From the NCBI GenBank assembly GCA_024500155.1, contig CM044871.1, forward strand, positions 34,966,728 to 35,030,727: a stretch of 64,000 bases of DNA, read 5' to 3'. A program made the position numbers and the translations under genes. Shown in pieces: positions 23,372-34,725 of this stretch; position 1 is the stretch's first letter; every line of letters begins with the position of its first letter. The notes under the pieces are model-generated. The model saw nothing but the letters and a program-made list of their open reading frames with translations, was not told the DNA's origin and ran no database searches. The DNA comes from Chenopodium formosanum (taxonomy: Eukaryota; Streptophyta; Magnoliopsida; Caryophyllales; Amaranthaceae).

Positions 23372-23504
23372 TTAGTAAATTGTCTCTAAACATATATATC
23401 AACATATAATGAATAATGTGTAATTTCTACATATTTTATGTAAATCAAATTCAAGTACAAAACGTGAATATACCATTCATATTGTGAAAAAATGCATGTT
23501 TCAA

Positions 23505-23830
23505 AAGGTTCTTTATCACTCCAACCTAACCCATCCTTGAATGTCTACTGTCACTAGTGAATGTATATCAACTTTCCAATTTTAAGGAAAATCCGATAGC
23601 ATTTCCCCCTAGTTCCCTAAGTACACGATGTAGATGATTAATTACCCACATATGTACCTAGAGAACATAGTGAGGAAATGGTAAGCCAAGATGTGCCTTA
23701 AAATCGAAAAGAAAGCATACATTCACCACCTAAGTGAGAGTACACATTCAAGAACAGTCCCAACCGATGACTATTCAAGACTTTCTCCTAATGAGAACGC
23801 CTTAAACGGGTATCTAGGCATATGATGATG
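23505..23830 (-). other. Conserved non-coding block upstream of tnpD (CACTA-2 copy)
   Basis: About 320 bases, roughly 130 bases upstream of the tnpD start. It aligns by eye over most of its length with 27799-28135 in CACTA-3, including TTAGGAGAAAGTCTTGAATAG and GATGGGTTAGGTTGGAGTGA. Flanking non-coding DNA in the two elements is not obviously alike. It has no open frame and may be a 5' UTR or an intron. Confidence 0.7.
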
Positions 23831-25025
23831 CAAGTATTCTATATATTGTTGTATTTATTTGCAATTAAGCAATACACAAGTTGCGATTTCATGAATAAAC
23901 TTTTATTAAATAGATAAATAGAAAGAAATATAGCTTAGTAAAGTTTATAAGTCATACCAATTTAGCAACTACCCACTTGAGCTCAATATGTAGTCCTCAA
24001 GCTAAACTCGAGCTTCAATTCACATATGAATCTATTAAAAAAAACAAAAATTAGCAACGTCATTAATTATCTTATATATTAACAACTCTCTAATGTATTC
24101 ACTATTTCTCTAATTTATGCACGATTCTCTAATTTAATCACAATTCTCTAAATTATTCACAATTCTCTGATGTAATCACAATTCTCTAAATATTCACAAT
24201 TTTCTAATTTATTCAGAACTAATTAGTAACAAGATCACTAATTCTCTAATATATTCACAATTACACATTAAAACAACCTAAAATTACACATAATAACATA
24301 CCAAAATTCAACTAATTCAGTAACATTTTTACTAATCTCTACTATATTCAAAATTACTCATTAAATCAACCTTAAAATAACCCATTAAAACATACAAAAA
24401 TTTTCAACTAAGGAACAAGGTAATGCAAAATTACTCTAATCTATAATATGTATTCAAAATTTCTAAATAAACAACCAATTAAAAAATTAAAAAAAATTAG
24501 GGTAAAATTACATACATTCCTTCACTTTAATTTGCTTAACAATAATTGTTCAAAATGCTATTGAAAATAATAGAATTACATATTTCAAAATAATTATTTA
24601 ATTTTTTAACAAAAAATTAAAAACTTACCCTAAACTAGTTGGAGGTGGAAGAAGCTAAGGAGAGGAGAGATTGAGGACGGCCCTCGGTGGTGGAGGCAGC
24701 AGCGGTGGTGCGCAATGGTGGAGGTAGCGCTACGGTGGAGTGGTGGAGGTGGTGCGCGGTGGTGGGGCTGTTGTTTTCGAAGAATGCCGGTGGAGGCAAC
24801 AACTTTGAAAGAGAAAGAAAGGGAAAACAAAGGGGCAGGGGAGGATTGAAAGAGAAGGGCAGTGGTTTTCGACACCCCTGGTGGCCGGTGAAGGTAGCGG
24901 CTGTGGTGGAGGTAAAAGGGGGAGGGTTCGTCTCTAATGAAACAGTGAAGAATTTGGGGAATGCTAAGAAATTAAAAGAGAAAGAGAGGAAGGAGAAGAA
25001 AAGACCGCACTTTTTTTTTTTTTTG
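23831..25025 (-). other. 5' region of CACTA-2
   Basis: From 23831 to 24640: AT-rich, non-coding, with many TTCTCTAAT/TATTCACAATT words forming a loose repeat at 24080-24260. From 24640 to 25025: GC- and purine-rich on the plus strand (GGTGGTGGAGG), probably the transcribed 5' leader of the minus-strand transposase gene. CACTA-3 has a comparable (but not clearly homologous) GGTGGTG-rich leader at 27110-27290. Open frames here are composition artefacts. Confidence 0.5.
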
Positions 25026-25214
25026 AAAATGCCCCGGTTCAATTGGTACCGGTTCAAACCGGTGCCATCTGTATTTTGGCACCAGTTTCAGCTGAACCGG
25101 TGCCATTTCTCTTTGTCTAAAAATCCGCCCATTTTTAGGCCGGTTTTTGCCACCGGTTTGGCCTGAACCGGTGGCATTTGGGGGTTGCCTTTTCGTATTT
25201 TTCTACTAGTGTTG

Positions 25215-26495
25215 TTATAGTTACCTCGGGAAATTTTGTTCCCTCGCTCCTTTTACTACCACCTTGGTTATAATTATCGAAATTTCCATGGTTGCTGTAA
25301 TTTCTATTCCATTGACCCCTTAGATTATTAAACCTTGAATCGTTATTATTTGACCCATAATTCACATGCTCATTCACATTCCCATCTTATTCATCACAAA
25401 TATCCATACATGCATAAGAGAAATTTGAAGCATCATGCTCATACGATCCACAAACATCACAAAACAAGAAACCACTAAGCATGTTACTAGAAGAGGGAGA
25501 AGGTTGAGAATTAGAAGACATACCTCTCCCTTTAGATTGGAAGGGATGATTCGAAACTTGGGAGGTAGCACTTTCCAACTTTGCCTTGGTAGCAGACATT
25601 TACTTCCCAAAGTTTGTCAATTGTGAGGACAAGATGTTTATGGCATTAAGATGATCAATTGAGTACACAAAAGAACTACTCTTGCTAGTTGGCTCCCTTT
25701 CACCATGTTGCCAATCTCTATAGTACTTCACTACGTCTTCAATTATGTCTACCACTTCCTCTGCCGTTTTATTCATAATGGGACCTCCGGCTCCTTCATT
25801 AAGACACGACTTTCCTTGAGGACATAGGCCACCATAAAAGATTTGAATAATTCGGTAAGTAGGAATTTCTTGGTGAGGACATTCTCTTTGATACTCCTTG
25901 TATCTCTCCCATGCTTCATAGAGGCTTTCATTAGAATTTTGCTGGAAACCTTGAATCAAAGCGCTAGCCTCCGCCGTTTTCCTATGTGGGTAGAAACGGG
26001 ATGGAAATCCCTTGGTCACTTTGTCCCATGTCCTTAGAGAATTGGGTTTAACCTTCTTGTCTAATCATTCCAAAGCACGCCCTATGAGAGGAAAGGGAAA
26101 AATCTTGAGGCAGATGAATTCTTGGGAAATTCCATTCACTTTGATTGTATTACAGTATTTTTCAAACCCTTTGAGATGGTTTAGCGGGCTTTCAGGTTTA
26201 GCCCTAATAAACTGTCTCCTCTCTATCAAAGTGATCATTGCTGGCTTTATTTCAAAGTCATTACCGGTGTTGTAGGTGGAAAAATCCTACTTTCAAACCT
26301 ATATGCACCTGGAATCCCCAATTCCTTCAATGCCACCCTTGGATTTTCTCCCATCCTTTCTTGTCCTTCTTTTTGTGGTTCCTCTTCACTTGGAGGACTA
26401 GAACTCAAAGAACGTTTAGCAACTCTTATCCTTGCAATTTTTCTCTCAATTTCAAGATCAAGTGGCACAAGTGAACGACCACGTGCTCTACGCAT
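25215..26495 (-). pseudogene. Athila gag N-terminal part
   Basis: The start at 26495 reads MRRARGRSLVPLDLEIERK. Stops and frame changes follow. The retrotransposon gag core lies at 26019-25600 with RKTAEASALIQGFQQNSNESLYEAWERYK (positions 25990-25905) and the typical QIFYGGLCPQGKSCLNEGAGG segment. The part 25600-25375 contains a knuckle-like CDVCGSYEHDASNF box. It runs into the Asn/Gly-rich tail until CACTA-2 interrupts it at 25215. It is inactivated by several frame breaks. Confidence 0.85.
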
Positions 26496-26615
26496 ACGAT
26501 CTTAAAAGAAATAATGAGTAGCACGGCTACAAATGTATCCCAAAAGAGAAATATATTTTTATATTTTCCAATTAAAAATGAAGTAGACTCAACAACTATA
26601 ACAAATTACCAATTT

Positions 26616-26636
26616 CATTTCCTGGAAACGACGCCA
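26616..26636 (-). promoter_or_regulatory. Primer binding site of the Athila element (degraded)
   Basis: On the minus strand this reads TGGCGTCGTTTCCAGGAAAT, a mutated version of TGGCGCCGTTGCCGGGGAA, the site commonly seen in Athila-type elements (aspartate tRNA primer, from memory). It lies about 120 bases upstream of gag. Confidence 0.75.
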
Positions 26637-26763
26637 TTTTAATGTGCTGTAATCTAGGTCGTTGAAATCTAAAGCACCACCAATCAAATAATTAAGAAAG
26701 TCAAACATATTCCTTGTATAGGACAAGTCCGAGTCAAACCACGAGGAATGAGATGGAGAATGT
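26637..26763 (-). repeat. Athila 5' LTR remnant
   Basis: About 125 bases between the PBS and CACTA-3. In element orientation it ends in ATTACAGCACA a few bases before the PBS. The rest of the LTR should lie on the far side of CACTA-3 and Tat-B, outside the window. Confidence 0.65.
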
Positions 26764-27798
26764 CACTAGTAGAAAAAACCAATTTGGAAGCCCTAAATTG
26801 GAAGAGTTTATTCAATTCCGCTTCCAAAAACTAAAAAAAACCCTCCCATAAAAAAAAACAACCTAAGATTTGCAAAGAAAAGCGGTTTGAACTGAACCGC
26901 TTCCATAAATCAAAAGGGAAGCGGTTCAAACCACTTCCTTTAAAAAAAAAAAAATAGCCGCCATGTCCTGCAAAAAAACCCTTGAATTTTTCGGGTCCAT
27001 CCTCTCATTTTTCATAAAAATTTCTTATTTCTCTCCACTCCTCTCATACTTTCGTTCCCCTCTCAATTTAGTCCAAAGGTTGACGACACTTCACCACCAC
27101 TCCTTCTCTGTTCGTGGGTTTTGCTGCTGTTGGTGGTTGGTGCTGTGGGGGTGGTGGTGCTCGTAGGTGGTCATGGTAGCTGTTGTACTGTGGTGTTGCT
27201 GGCCGTGTTGCTGTGGTGTTACTGCATGTGGGTGGGTTGCTGCAGCCGAAGCTGGTGGTGTTCGTGGTGTTACTGCTCTGGTTTGCTAATTGTGTTCTTC
27301 TCTCCTCCCTGCCATAAGTACATAGCACCACCACTATACCTCCCTCTCTCACTCCACATTACTTCTCTTTATTACTCTCAAATTAGGGTGAGTTGTTGCT
27401 CAATTTTACTTTTATATGATATAATTGATTGTTTATTCCAAATTTAAAAGTTTGGGTATCAAATTTAGTTAAGACAATTTTTACTTAATTGTTTTATTAA
27501 TTGTTTTTTTTATTTCATATTGTTTAGTTTTTGTTTTATTTTTTAAATGTTATATATTTATATGTTGTGTGAATTAAAGTAGCTTTAAATTAATTTTATT
27601 GAATATAGTACTTGTTAGTTAACTAGTTAGTTTGTTAAAATTGGTGAGTAATATATAATTTATGAATGAATTGTTATGAATGAATGTATGTATTGTAAGT
27701 AACCTTAGTATGCTTGTAGTTACATACTCTAATTAGCACTATATAAATGAATGAACTTGCGTATCTTTGAATGTTAAATAAATGCAAATTATTGAATG

Positions 27799-28135
27799 CT
27801 TGCATCATCAATTGCCTAGATACCCGTTCGAGTCTTTCTCATTAGGAGAAAGTCTTGAATAGTCCCCGGTTGGGATTGTTTTTGGACGTTTGATCTCACT
27901 TAGGTAGTGAATGTATGTCTGTTTTTCGATTTTTAGGAATATCTTGGCTTATCATTTTCTAACCTTGTTCTCTGGGTGCATATGTAGGTAAGTTATTACC
28001 TACATAGTGTACATGGAGAACTGGGGGGAAATGTTGCCGGATTTTCCCTAAATTTGGAAAGTTGACATACATTCACTAGTAAGATTAAATGTTCTAGGAT
28101 GGGTTAGGTTGGAGTGATAAGGAACTTTTTGGAGC
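27799..28135 (+). other. Conserved non-coding block upstream of tnpD (CACTA-3 copy)
   Basis: Counterpart of 23505-23830 in CACTA-2, ending about 115 bases before the tnpD start. Conserved words include TGCCTAGATACCCGTT, AGGAGAAAGTCTTGAATAG and GGAAAGTTGA-ATACATTCACTAGT. It is non-coding in both copies. Confidence 0.7.
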
Positions 28136-28250
28136 ATTCATTTTTACGCAATATGAATGATATATATGGATTGTACTCTAATTGACAACATAAATGTATT
28201 GGTATGCTTAATCATAAATGTATTGGATTTCTTAAAGGCAAATTAAAACG

Positions 28251-29525
28251 TTGATGGATCGCAATTGGATGTATGGTAGACGTGATACATTGGAATTCTT
28301 TAATGGTGTTCAAGTGTTTTGCAAGACCGCTTCACAATATCAGCTCAGAACGGGTGTCAATGCCCTTTATTACCCTTGTTTGATAATGTCACATTGGTTG
28401 ATAGTGTTGATACTATCATGGTTCATGTACAATGTCATGGGTTTAGGCCTCAATATCATGTGTGGGTTTGGCACGGTGAAAAGGGATCGTATAGAGAGAA
28501 TGTTGTTGGAAATTATACGCATGACAAGAGTGCCGAGATTCGTGTAGAAGAGGAATATGGGACTGATGATGGTGGAGATGGGGATGAGGGGAGGGATGAG
28601 ATCGAAGATTGTGCCGTTGATCAATTGGATGAGATGATGCATGATGTTGAAGGTGACTTCAGGGACCGATCCGATGTATTTGAGTCCTTATCAGAGGCTG
28701 CCGAAAATCCTTTGCATCTTGGGTCCAAAAATACAAAAAACTCTCGACCGTTCTAACACTTTTTAACATTAAGTCAAAGCATAATTGGAGTGACACTAGT
28801 TTCACTTCTTTGTTAACTATGTTATATGACATGTTGCAAGAAGGGAATGAACTTCCTAATTCCAACTATTATGCAAAGACACTCATGTGTCCACATTGTT
28901 TGGAGTATAAAAAGATACATGCTTGTCCTAATGATTATGTTATGTATCAAAATGAATATGAAGAGTTAGAGGAGTGTCCACGTTGCGGTAAGTCGCGTTA
29001 CAAGCGAACAAGCTGCAATGTTGGGATGAATGGACCTCCTGCTAAGGTGTTGTGGTATCTTCCCATTATTTAGAGGTTAAAGAGTCTATTTTCAATTCCA
29101 AAAGACACTAAGAACTTGAGATGGCATGTAGAGGGAAGAAAGAAAAACGGTTTTTTGAAGCATTCGACCGACTCTCCACAATGGAAGAACATCGATATGA
29201 AGTTTGGGGCATTTGGTGATGAAGTAAGAAATTTAAGGCTTCGGTTGTGCAAGGACGGTATGAATCCATTTGGCACTCTGAGTACCAAACATAGCACATG
29301 GCCGGTACTTTTATTGATCTAAAACTTGCCTCTGTGGTTGTGCATGAAACGCAAATACGTAATGCTTTCACTTTTGATCACGGGGCCAAGGCAACTTGGA
29401 AATGACATTGATGTTTACCTTGAGCCCCTTGTTGATGATTTGAGAAAGATGTGGGACGAAGGAGTTTCCGTTTATGATGCCCATAAGAACAAGATGTTCC
29501 TATTGCGTGCAGCCCTATTGTGGAC
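28251..29525 (+). pseudogene. tnpD transposase of CACTA-3, truncated
   Basis: This is the CACTA catalytic transposase. The N-terminal associated domain starts MDRNWMYGRRDTLEFFNG. A frameshift near 28378 separates it from DNVTLVDSVDTIMVH and YHVWVWHGEKG. An acidic spacer and another frame break near 28730 follow. The Transposase_21 domain runs from about 28760 with a Cys pattern (CPHCLEYKKIHACPND, CPRCGKSRYK), VLWYLPII, a stop at 29071, and CKDGMNPFG (likely first catalytic Asp). A stop at about 29320 precedes MLSLLITGPRQLGNDIDVYLEP (second Asp) and RAALLWTV. Tat-B is inserted exactly after this, so the C-terminal half with the catalytic Glu is outside the window. Confidence 0.9.
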
Positions 29526-31461
29526 TGTAGACACCCATTTGTGTCTCCCCAAAACCAAACCCAGTGATGAGTACTTTTCACGTCGAATCATAATCGAATG
29601 AAGTGAAAGTGTGGAAAGTTTAGTGTTGCGGAAAGTTTTAATTTCTTTTCTCTTCTCTCTGTTTTTGAAAACTTGTTTTAAGAAAACAGCCAATCCAGTT
29701 TGGTTGGTCCATGACATGGGTCCAATAGTAGTGTAGTTGGATAGGGCTTGAAAAGACCTTTCCAACGATATATTATAAGCCCAATTCCGATGAATATTGA
29801 GGAAGTTATGGCTAATTTACTGAACTGGGCCTGGTTTAAGCCTTATGTGCGGCCCAATGATCTAGGGGAGGGCCTAATATGGACTTATCATTACTAATGC
29901 AATTAGGAATGGTTTTAGTCTTCTAGATTCTTCTAGAAGGTTCTTTTCATTCCTAATTCAATTAGCATTGATTGATAAATTGACTTTTGTTGACTTTTCA
30001 GAGTTTTAATTAGAATCAAAGAGCATTTTTGAGGAAAAATACGATTTTATCCTCCTGTACGGCAATTTCTATCTGATTTTAAGAAAACGCGTGAATTTCT
30101 AAGTCAGTGCCAAACGCCAGCTATAGTGCCTGACGCTACTCTTGGCGCCTAGCGCTAGCCTTGGCGTCTGGCGCCAAGGTCAGCGTTTGGCGCTAATTCC
30201 TGTTTTACGCGTCAGAACTCTGTTTTTGATATTTTATCTATTTGGCTGATTTCTTTATTAATAACGTCGTAAAAACTCCGTTTTGATCCATCCACAATAA
30301 CCTACAATAATTTACAATCTACCAACTCTCATCAAGATTTTCTTGATTATTCTTTCTCTCTCTCTCTATTTTCTAAACTAGTCTTTTCTCAAATATTAAA
30401 ATTCCGCATTCATTAACACTAGAAACACCTAGCCAAATTCGAAGTTGCCTTCGCCCTAGACGTGGAAGGTTTAATTTATGAGGGTTTGGTCCCAAATCTC
30501 TCTTTCAATTATTTTATTTAATTGTTTTGTTTATTATTTTCCTTGAAATTACTAACGCGTGTATTTTGTCATTAGAAAGAGATACGAGGCATCAAAGTAA
30601 GTACTTTAATGGTTTTTATTGATGTTATGTTATTCCTAGTATCATGTCTAGGGTAAATTTAATATCAAGTATGATTGTTATGATGCCTTCTATTTTCTTC
30701 CTAATATTTATGATTTTTAGTATTATGTTAGAATTAAAGCTTTGATTTTTATTGCTCAGTGACATGCTAGAGTTTGTTATTAATCCTTTTAGTATCATGC
30801 CTAGGATCTTGCTATTATTATTATTATACTTTAACATGATTTATGCTTATTTTTATGATTCATGATTATGGTTATGAATATTATTATTATAATAATTTTA
30901 TGAATATAATTATTATTATGATGATTATATATTATGTTGCTTGGTTAAATTTATTGTTATTGCTTGATCACACCTTTTATGCATGTTTAAAGGGAATTGG
31001 TACATGTAATCACGCTTATATAAGATAATTAATAATCTAGTTTAGGGTTAATGTGATTATAATTCAAGTGATCGCCAATAATAATTTTATTTGTGCATTT
31101 ATATTCAATCAACATAGGTAAACAGGTTTAGGGTAATCCTAGTGATTGCATGTTAGTCAGAAAGCGCACATGAATACGATCAGAATAAAGTAGAGGCCTA
31201 TTATTAGGGCAGGTTCAATCTCTTTTAGGTTGGATTTGTACCTTCATCCCCGAACTCTATTTGGTTCAAGACCTTATTGGAGTTAACGATCTCTTAGATC
31301 GTTAAGGGGTGTAACCTTCACCCTGTGAACGGTTTACAAGTTCCTAAAACTTGTTGGCGACTCTTTTGCTCTATCTTCTTTCCCTTTGGACGCCACCATG
31401 CTTAAGTGTATGATCAAAGTGGGGTTCAAGCTAGAGGTTAACGCTCGAAATATTCCCTACA
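29526..31461 (+). repeat. 5' LTR of Tat-B (1.94 kb)
   Basis: Begins TGTAGACACCC directly after the CACTA-3 codons for LLWTV and ends TTCCCTACA. The same family occurs at 4217-6103 (minus), 56506-58155 and 62943-64000. It has a GGCGCC cluster at 30106-30198, a TATA-like box near 30255, a CT-rich stretch at 30350-30370 and an AT-rich 3' half. Short open frames in this half are shadows of AT-rich DNA. Confidence 0.93.
30106..30264 (+). promoter_or_regulatory. Putative LTR promoter of Tat-B
   Basis: About seven GGCGC-type words, including CTTGGCGCCTAGCGCTAG and TCTGGCGCCAAGG, are followed about 55 bases later by TTTATTAATAACG. The two sister LTRs have TTTATAAATAACG at this place, so the box here has probably lost one match. 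The transcription start would be near 30285. Confidence 0.6.
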
Positions 31462-31466
31462 GTTTT

Positions 31467-31484
31467 TGGCGACTCCACTGGGGA
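31467..31484 (+). promoter_or_regulatory. Primer binding site of Tat-B
   Basis: TGGCGACTCCACTGGGGA, five bases after the LTR end, identical to the Tat-A site. Confidence 0.88.
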
Positions 31485-33157
31485 GGATTTCTATTTTAAT
31501 TCCTGAAATTTATTTCGGCAATGATTTAGAATAAGTGGATGAGACTCAAAAAGTTCTAAGTATTTCATGTGCGTAATTTTGATTAACATTATTCTCATAT
31601 GCAGAAAAAGATCTCATTGGAAAGAATATTCGTAATGAGTTAAAAACATAGGATTTTTACACGTAGGAAATTTGAGAAATATCTTTCACAACTTGGACCG
31701 AAATAACACTGCGCGAAACTAGAAAATTTTATCGAGCACAGAAAGCTGCTGAGGCATGTAGGAATTAGCGCCAGCGACCAGAGTATTAGCGCCAGGATTT
31801 TAACTGTAACGAGAGACGACAGTTCTGTCGCCAGGCACTACAGCTAAAACTTGGCGCCAATCTCTGTTTGTTGGCGCCAAATTCTTCCAATACCGAGCCA
31901 GAAATATGCGTTCTAATTTCGACCAGTTTTTCGTATTGTTTGCTCGATTCTACTTCCTGATTGATTTTTTCTCACTTTTCTGAAACCCATATGTGTTCAA
32001 CATATGGACATAACCCTCTGGGAATTCATGCTCCATCTACCTGATTGAACGCTCTGAGCAACAAAGGGTACATCCGAGAAAGTTGAATTCACCAAACCAT
32101 GGAAGCGAGTTTTTCTAAACTCGCGGTGTCCCATCCACTCGCACCAACCCTTCACGGTTAGGCTTCCGTGCGGTGCATCCAGACAATTAACCATGGACCC
32201 TCTATTGACTAAACCATATCCCGAACTTTAGAGAACTAGAGCCATGGTTAGGTTGCAAACTCATTGCATCATATTGTGCCTACTTGACTAATTGTGCATT
32301 ATTTGTTGTGCATATACTATGTTTTCTTAACCGTTTGTTTTACTTGTGTTGAGATTAAATAAATTATTGACTTAAAGAACTTTGCCTAATTAATTAATCA
32401 ATTGATTAATTTGAATGAATAAAGTCTAATATTCTAATCAGAATTGACCTAGTATGACTTTAGGCATGCCTCAGTTCATTAATAACACCGAAAACAGTCT
32501 CAGATTGAAGCTCCAGTATTGGTGCCAGAGTCTGAACTGTAGCGCCACTCTGTGGAGTGTGGCGCCTGGCGACAGCTCTGTCGTCTGGCGCTACACTGCA
32601 AAGAGAGGCGCCAGTCTTGTCGTTTTGACGACAGTTCGAATTTATTGATCGAGTCATCATCTAATGTCTAATTAAAAAGTTTGCTAATTAATTCGGTTAA
32701 TTTTCGCTGTCAATAGTACTTGGTTGAGTCATTAATTGAGTTTAGGCACTAAGTGACATGGTCTTACACAAGAGTCCAAATATGTCACTTACACTCAACG
32801 CACACACCAATACACACACTTTGACCATGTCTAAGAGAGCCTTGTATGCGCGTTTCTCCGTCATTTTTTTTAGGGGGGTAAGTCTGATATTAATCCTCCA
32901 ATTTAAAAACTATATTTAGTTCCCTAAAAATATACACATTATCGTTGCCTAAAAAATATACACCTTTTTTTTATAATTTTTTTCTCTTTTAAAAACCGTA
33001 AAGTCAAGTCGATTCGAGTCATGTAATTAAAACGCAAATTGGTTTAAATTATAGCGCGTGGTCAAGAAAGGAAGGACGGTTAATCAAAGATAACCTTTTC
33101 GTACAAGTCTAACTTTTCGACAAACCCATAGCTCGTAAGAGGAAAGCAAGGACAATA
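31485..33157 (+). other. 5' leader of Tat-B
   Basis: Non-coding, homologous to the Tat-A leader in inverse orientation. It carries GGCGCC-type clusters at 31766-31881 and 32520-32614, with no clear TATA box after either. Conserved parts include GCGCGTGGTCAAGAAAG at 33055 (one base different from the Tat-A form next to it) and the AATGACGGA-like block near 32860. The apparent open frames at 31997-32660 are not conserved as proteins. Confidence 0.7.
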
Positions 33158-34725
33158 ATGGCAACACAAGAAGAAGTCAATGAGCTTAGGAACCAACTAG
33201 TTACCTCGATTGAGGCACTGAAGCTCCTCACACTTAAGATTGATGACCTCGTGAAGCAACAACAGATGGACCTCATGCAAGAGAGTCTAAGCAAGCTATC
33301 TAGCGACTACAAGTTTCAAGGGCTTACTTCACAAGGGGTCTCGGTGGACAAAGATCTTCTTCCGCAGAAGTTCAATGCCAACGACATCCCAAAATTCAAA
33401 GCAACTGATAACCCTTATTTTCATTTAAGAGCCTTCGAAATAATAATGAGTATTAAGGATATCGATAAGAAGGTATTCCCCTCTCTGTTCTCACTATCCC
33501 TTGAGACCGTTTGCCAACAATGATTCTTTTCTCTCGAAAAAGAAAAGACCTCCACCTGGGATTCCATAGCAAACGCTTTCGTTGATAGATACAAATGCAA
33601 CATTCAAGTTGAGACTGACCATAGGGAGCTTAAAATCCTCAAGAAGAAAGAGAACGAAGGCTTCACCTCTTTCTTTAATAAATGGAGAGAAACCTCAGCT
33701 AAGATGATCGAGGTGCTGAGTCAAAAAGAATCTGTAAGGTTGTTCATCAAAAACCTTTAAGAAAAATATTCCAACCATCTCAAATATCAAAACAATCTCC
33801 ATACCTTCAAGGCTGTCTACGACATTGGGATCAATATTGAAGACGACTCGGCTAAGTTAAAAGCTGCCTACAGTAACTTCAACAGTGGCTGGAATGGAAA
33901 GAAGAACGACAACCCTTCTTCTTCCAAAATCACCCACTCAAACAATGTTAGCACTTTTAACCTAGGTGAAGTCCTTGCTATGAACAATCAAGGACAAAAG
34001 AAATGATTTAGGAGAAACTTTACTCCTATTGGCATAAGTTATGACACCGCATTTGATCGATTAAATGCAAAAGTTCTTATAACACCTATTGGACCATTTG
34101 GGGACCCACCAGTCGAAAAGAGGTCGGCTAATTGGAACCCCAATGCACATTTCAAGTATCACCAAGGTAGGGGCCATCTCACCGAAAAATGTTGGAAGCT
34201 TAAGGAAGCTATCCAAGACTTAATCGATAACAACAAGCTACCATTGCCCCCTGCCAGTAAGAAGCCAAGTATTGATAATGCACCTCTCGCTCATACCTTG
34301 GCTATCTCTGATGAGGAAAACGAGGTTTACCCCATCGAAGGAGAGGAGGAAATATTTTTAAACGCCATGGATAACCTTCCAGAACCAGCAAGCAAAGAGG
34401 ACATACAATCGCCCACACTGTCTATGATGGAAGGATCGCATTTGCTACATGAAACTCTCAAATCTATAAAGGAACTTCAAAAGAAATATGACGGGGTTCC
34501 ACTCCCGAATGATGAACCCAAGAGAGAATTCACACCCATGAGAACGACTTATGAGGCAAAGTGTTTTCCTTTACAAGTCACTGAAAAACCCAAGAAGGGT
34601 CATAGAATTTACACTCCAATTGGGATCCCATATGCACAAATGTTCGAAATGCTCTCTGATAGTAGCGAGATCAAACCTCTCGAACCGAGACCATAAAAAT
34701 CATTGAAAAGGACGGATAGATATTA
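33158..34725 (+). pseudogene. gag of Tat-B
   Basis: Starts MATQEEVNELRNQLVTSIEA. A single frame can be followed to about 34735 with stops at about 33521, 33758, 34003 and 34695. Core text: NANDIPKFKATDNPYFHLRAFE, then RYKCNIQVETDHRELKILK and FFNKWRETSAKMIEV. One complete CxxH-type module lies at 34018-34260 (FKYHQGRGHLTEKCWK). The second module, seen in Tat-A, is almost wholly deleted: the frame passes from FTPMRTTYEA straight to CFPLQVTEK near 34560. In the third module a five-G run has become four G near 34745, shifting the frame into the protease reading. Confidence 0.88.

Larger units (their letters stand above)
18507..25211 (-). mobile_element. CACTA-2, deleted CACTA (En/Spm-like) transposon
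   Basis: A 6705-bp element bounded by CACTAGTAGAAAAA and its exact inverse, with a perfect TTG target duplication (18504-18506 and 25212-25214). Excising it restores the Athila gag repeat. Transposase genes run on the minus strand. The tnpD-like N-terminal part is joined to a tnpA-like gene with the catalytic domain missing, so the element is non-autonomous. It also carries a 490-bp higher-order tandem repeat and a GC-rich island of unknown origin. Confidence 0.93.
12943..26763 (-). mobile_element. Athila-type Ty3/gypsy retrotransposon (decayed, interrupted)
   Basis: Minus-strand order from right to left: LTR remnant, PBS (26616-26636), gag, protease, RT, RNase H, integrase, then truncation at 12942. 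The protein style (ILGRPFLATSGA protease, KTLNGAQRNYTTTENEFLA RNase H) is typical of the Athila lineage. CACTA-1 interrupts protease and CACTA-2 interrupts gag. CACTA-3 cuts the LTR and LTR-B cuts integrase. Every domain has stops or frameshifts. This is the oldest recognisable layer of the right-hand stack. Confidence 0.88.
26764..29525 (+). mobile_element. CACTA-3, CACTA transposon (left part, cut by Tat-B)
   Basis: Starts with CACTAGTAGAAAAAA, the same terminus as CACTA-2, directly inside the Athila LTR; the preceding TGT is the likely 3-bp TSD. Subterminal words here are AAGCGGTTCAAACC and GGAAGCG, different from the GGCACCGG words of CACTA-1 and -2. A tnpD gene on the plus strand starts at 28251 and is interrupted at 29525 by Tat-B. 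The right part lies beyond the window. The zone 26960-27800 is non-coding leader: pyrimidine-rich, then GGTGGTG-rich, then AT-rich. Confidence 0.88.

Noticed and set aside
24687..25166. Open frame of 159 codons in the GGTGGTGG-rich DNA
   Set aside because: It lies antisense to the CACTA-2 leader and crosses its subterminal repeats. Openness comes from base composition.
30625..31028. Small open frames in the 3' half of the Tat LTR, repeated at 57319-57722
   Set aside because: They occur in both copies only because the LTRs are homologous. The DNA is AT-rich untranslated LTR.
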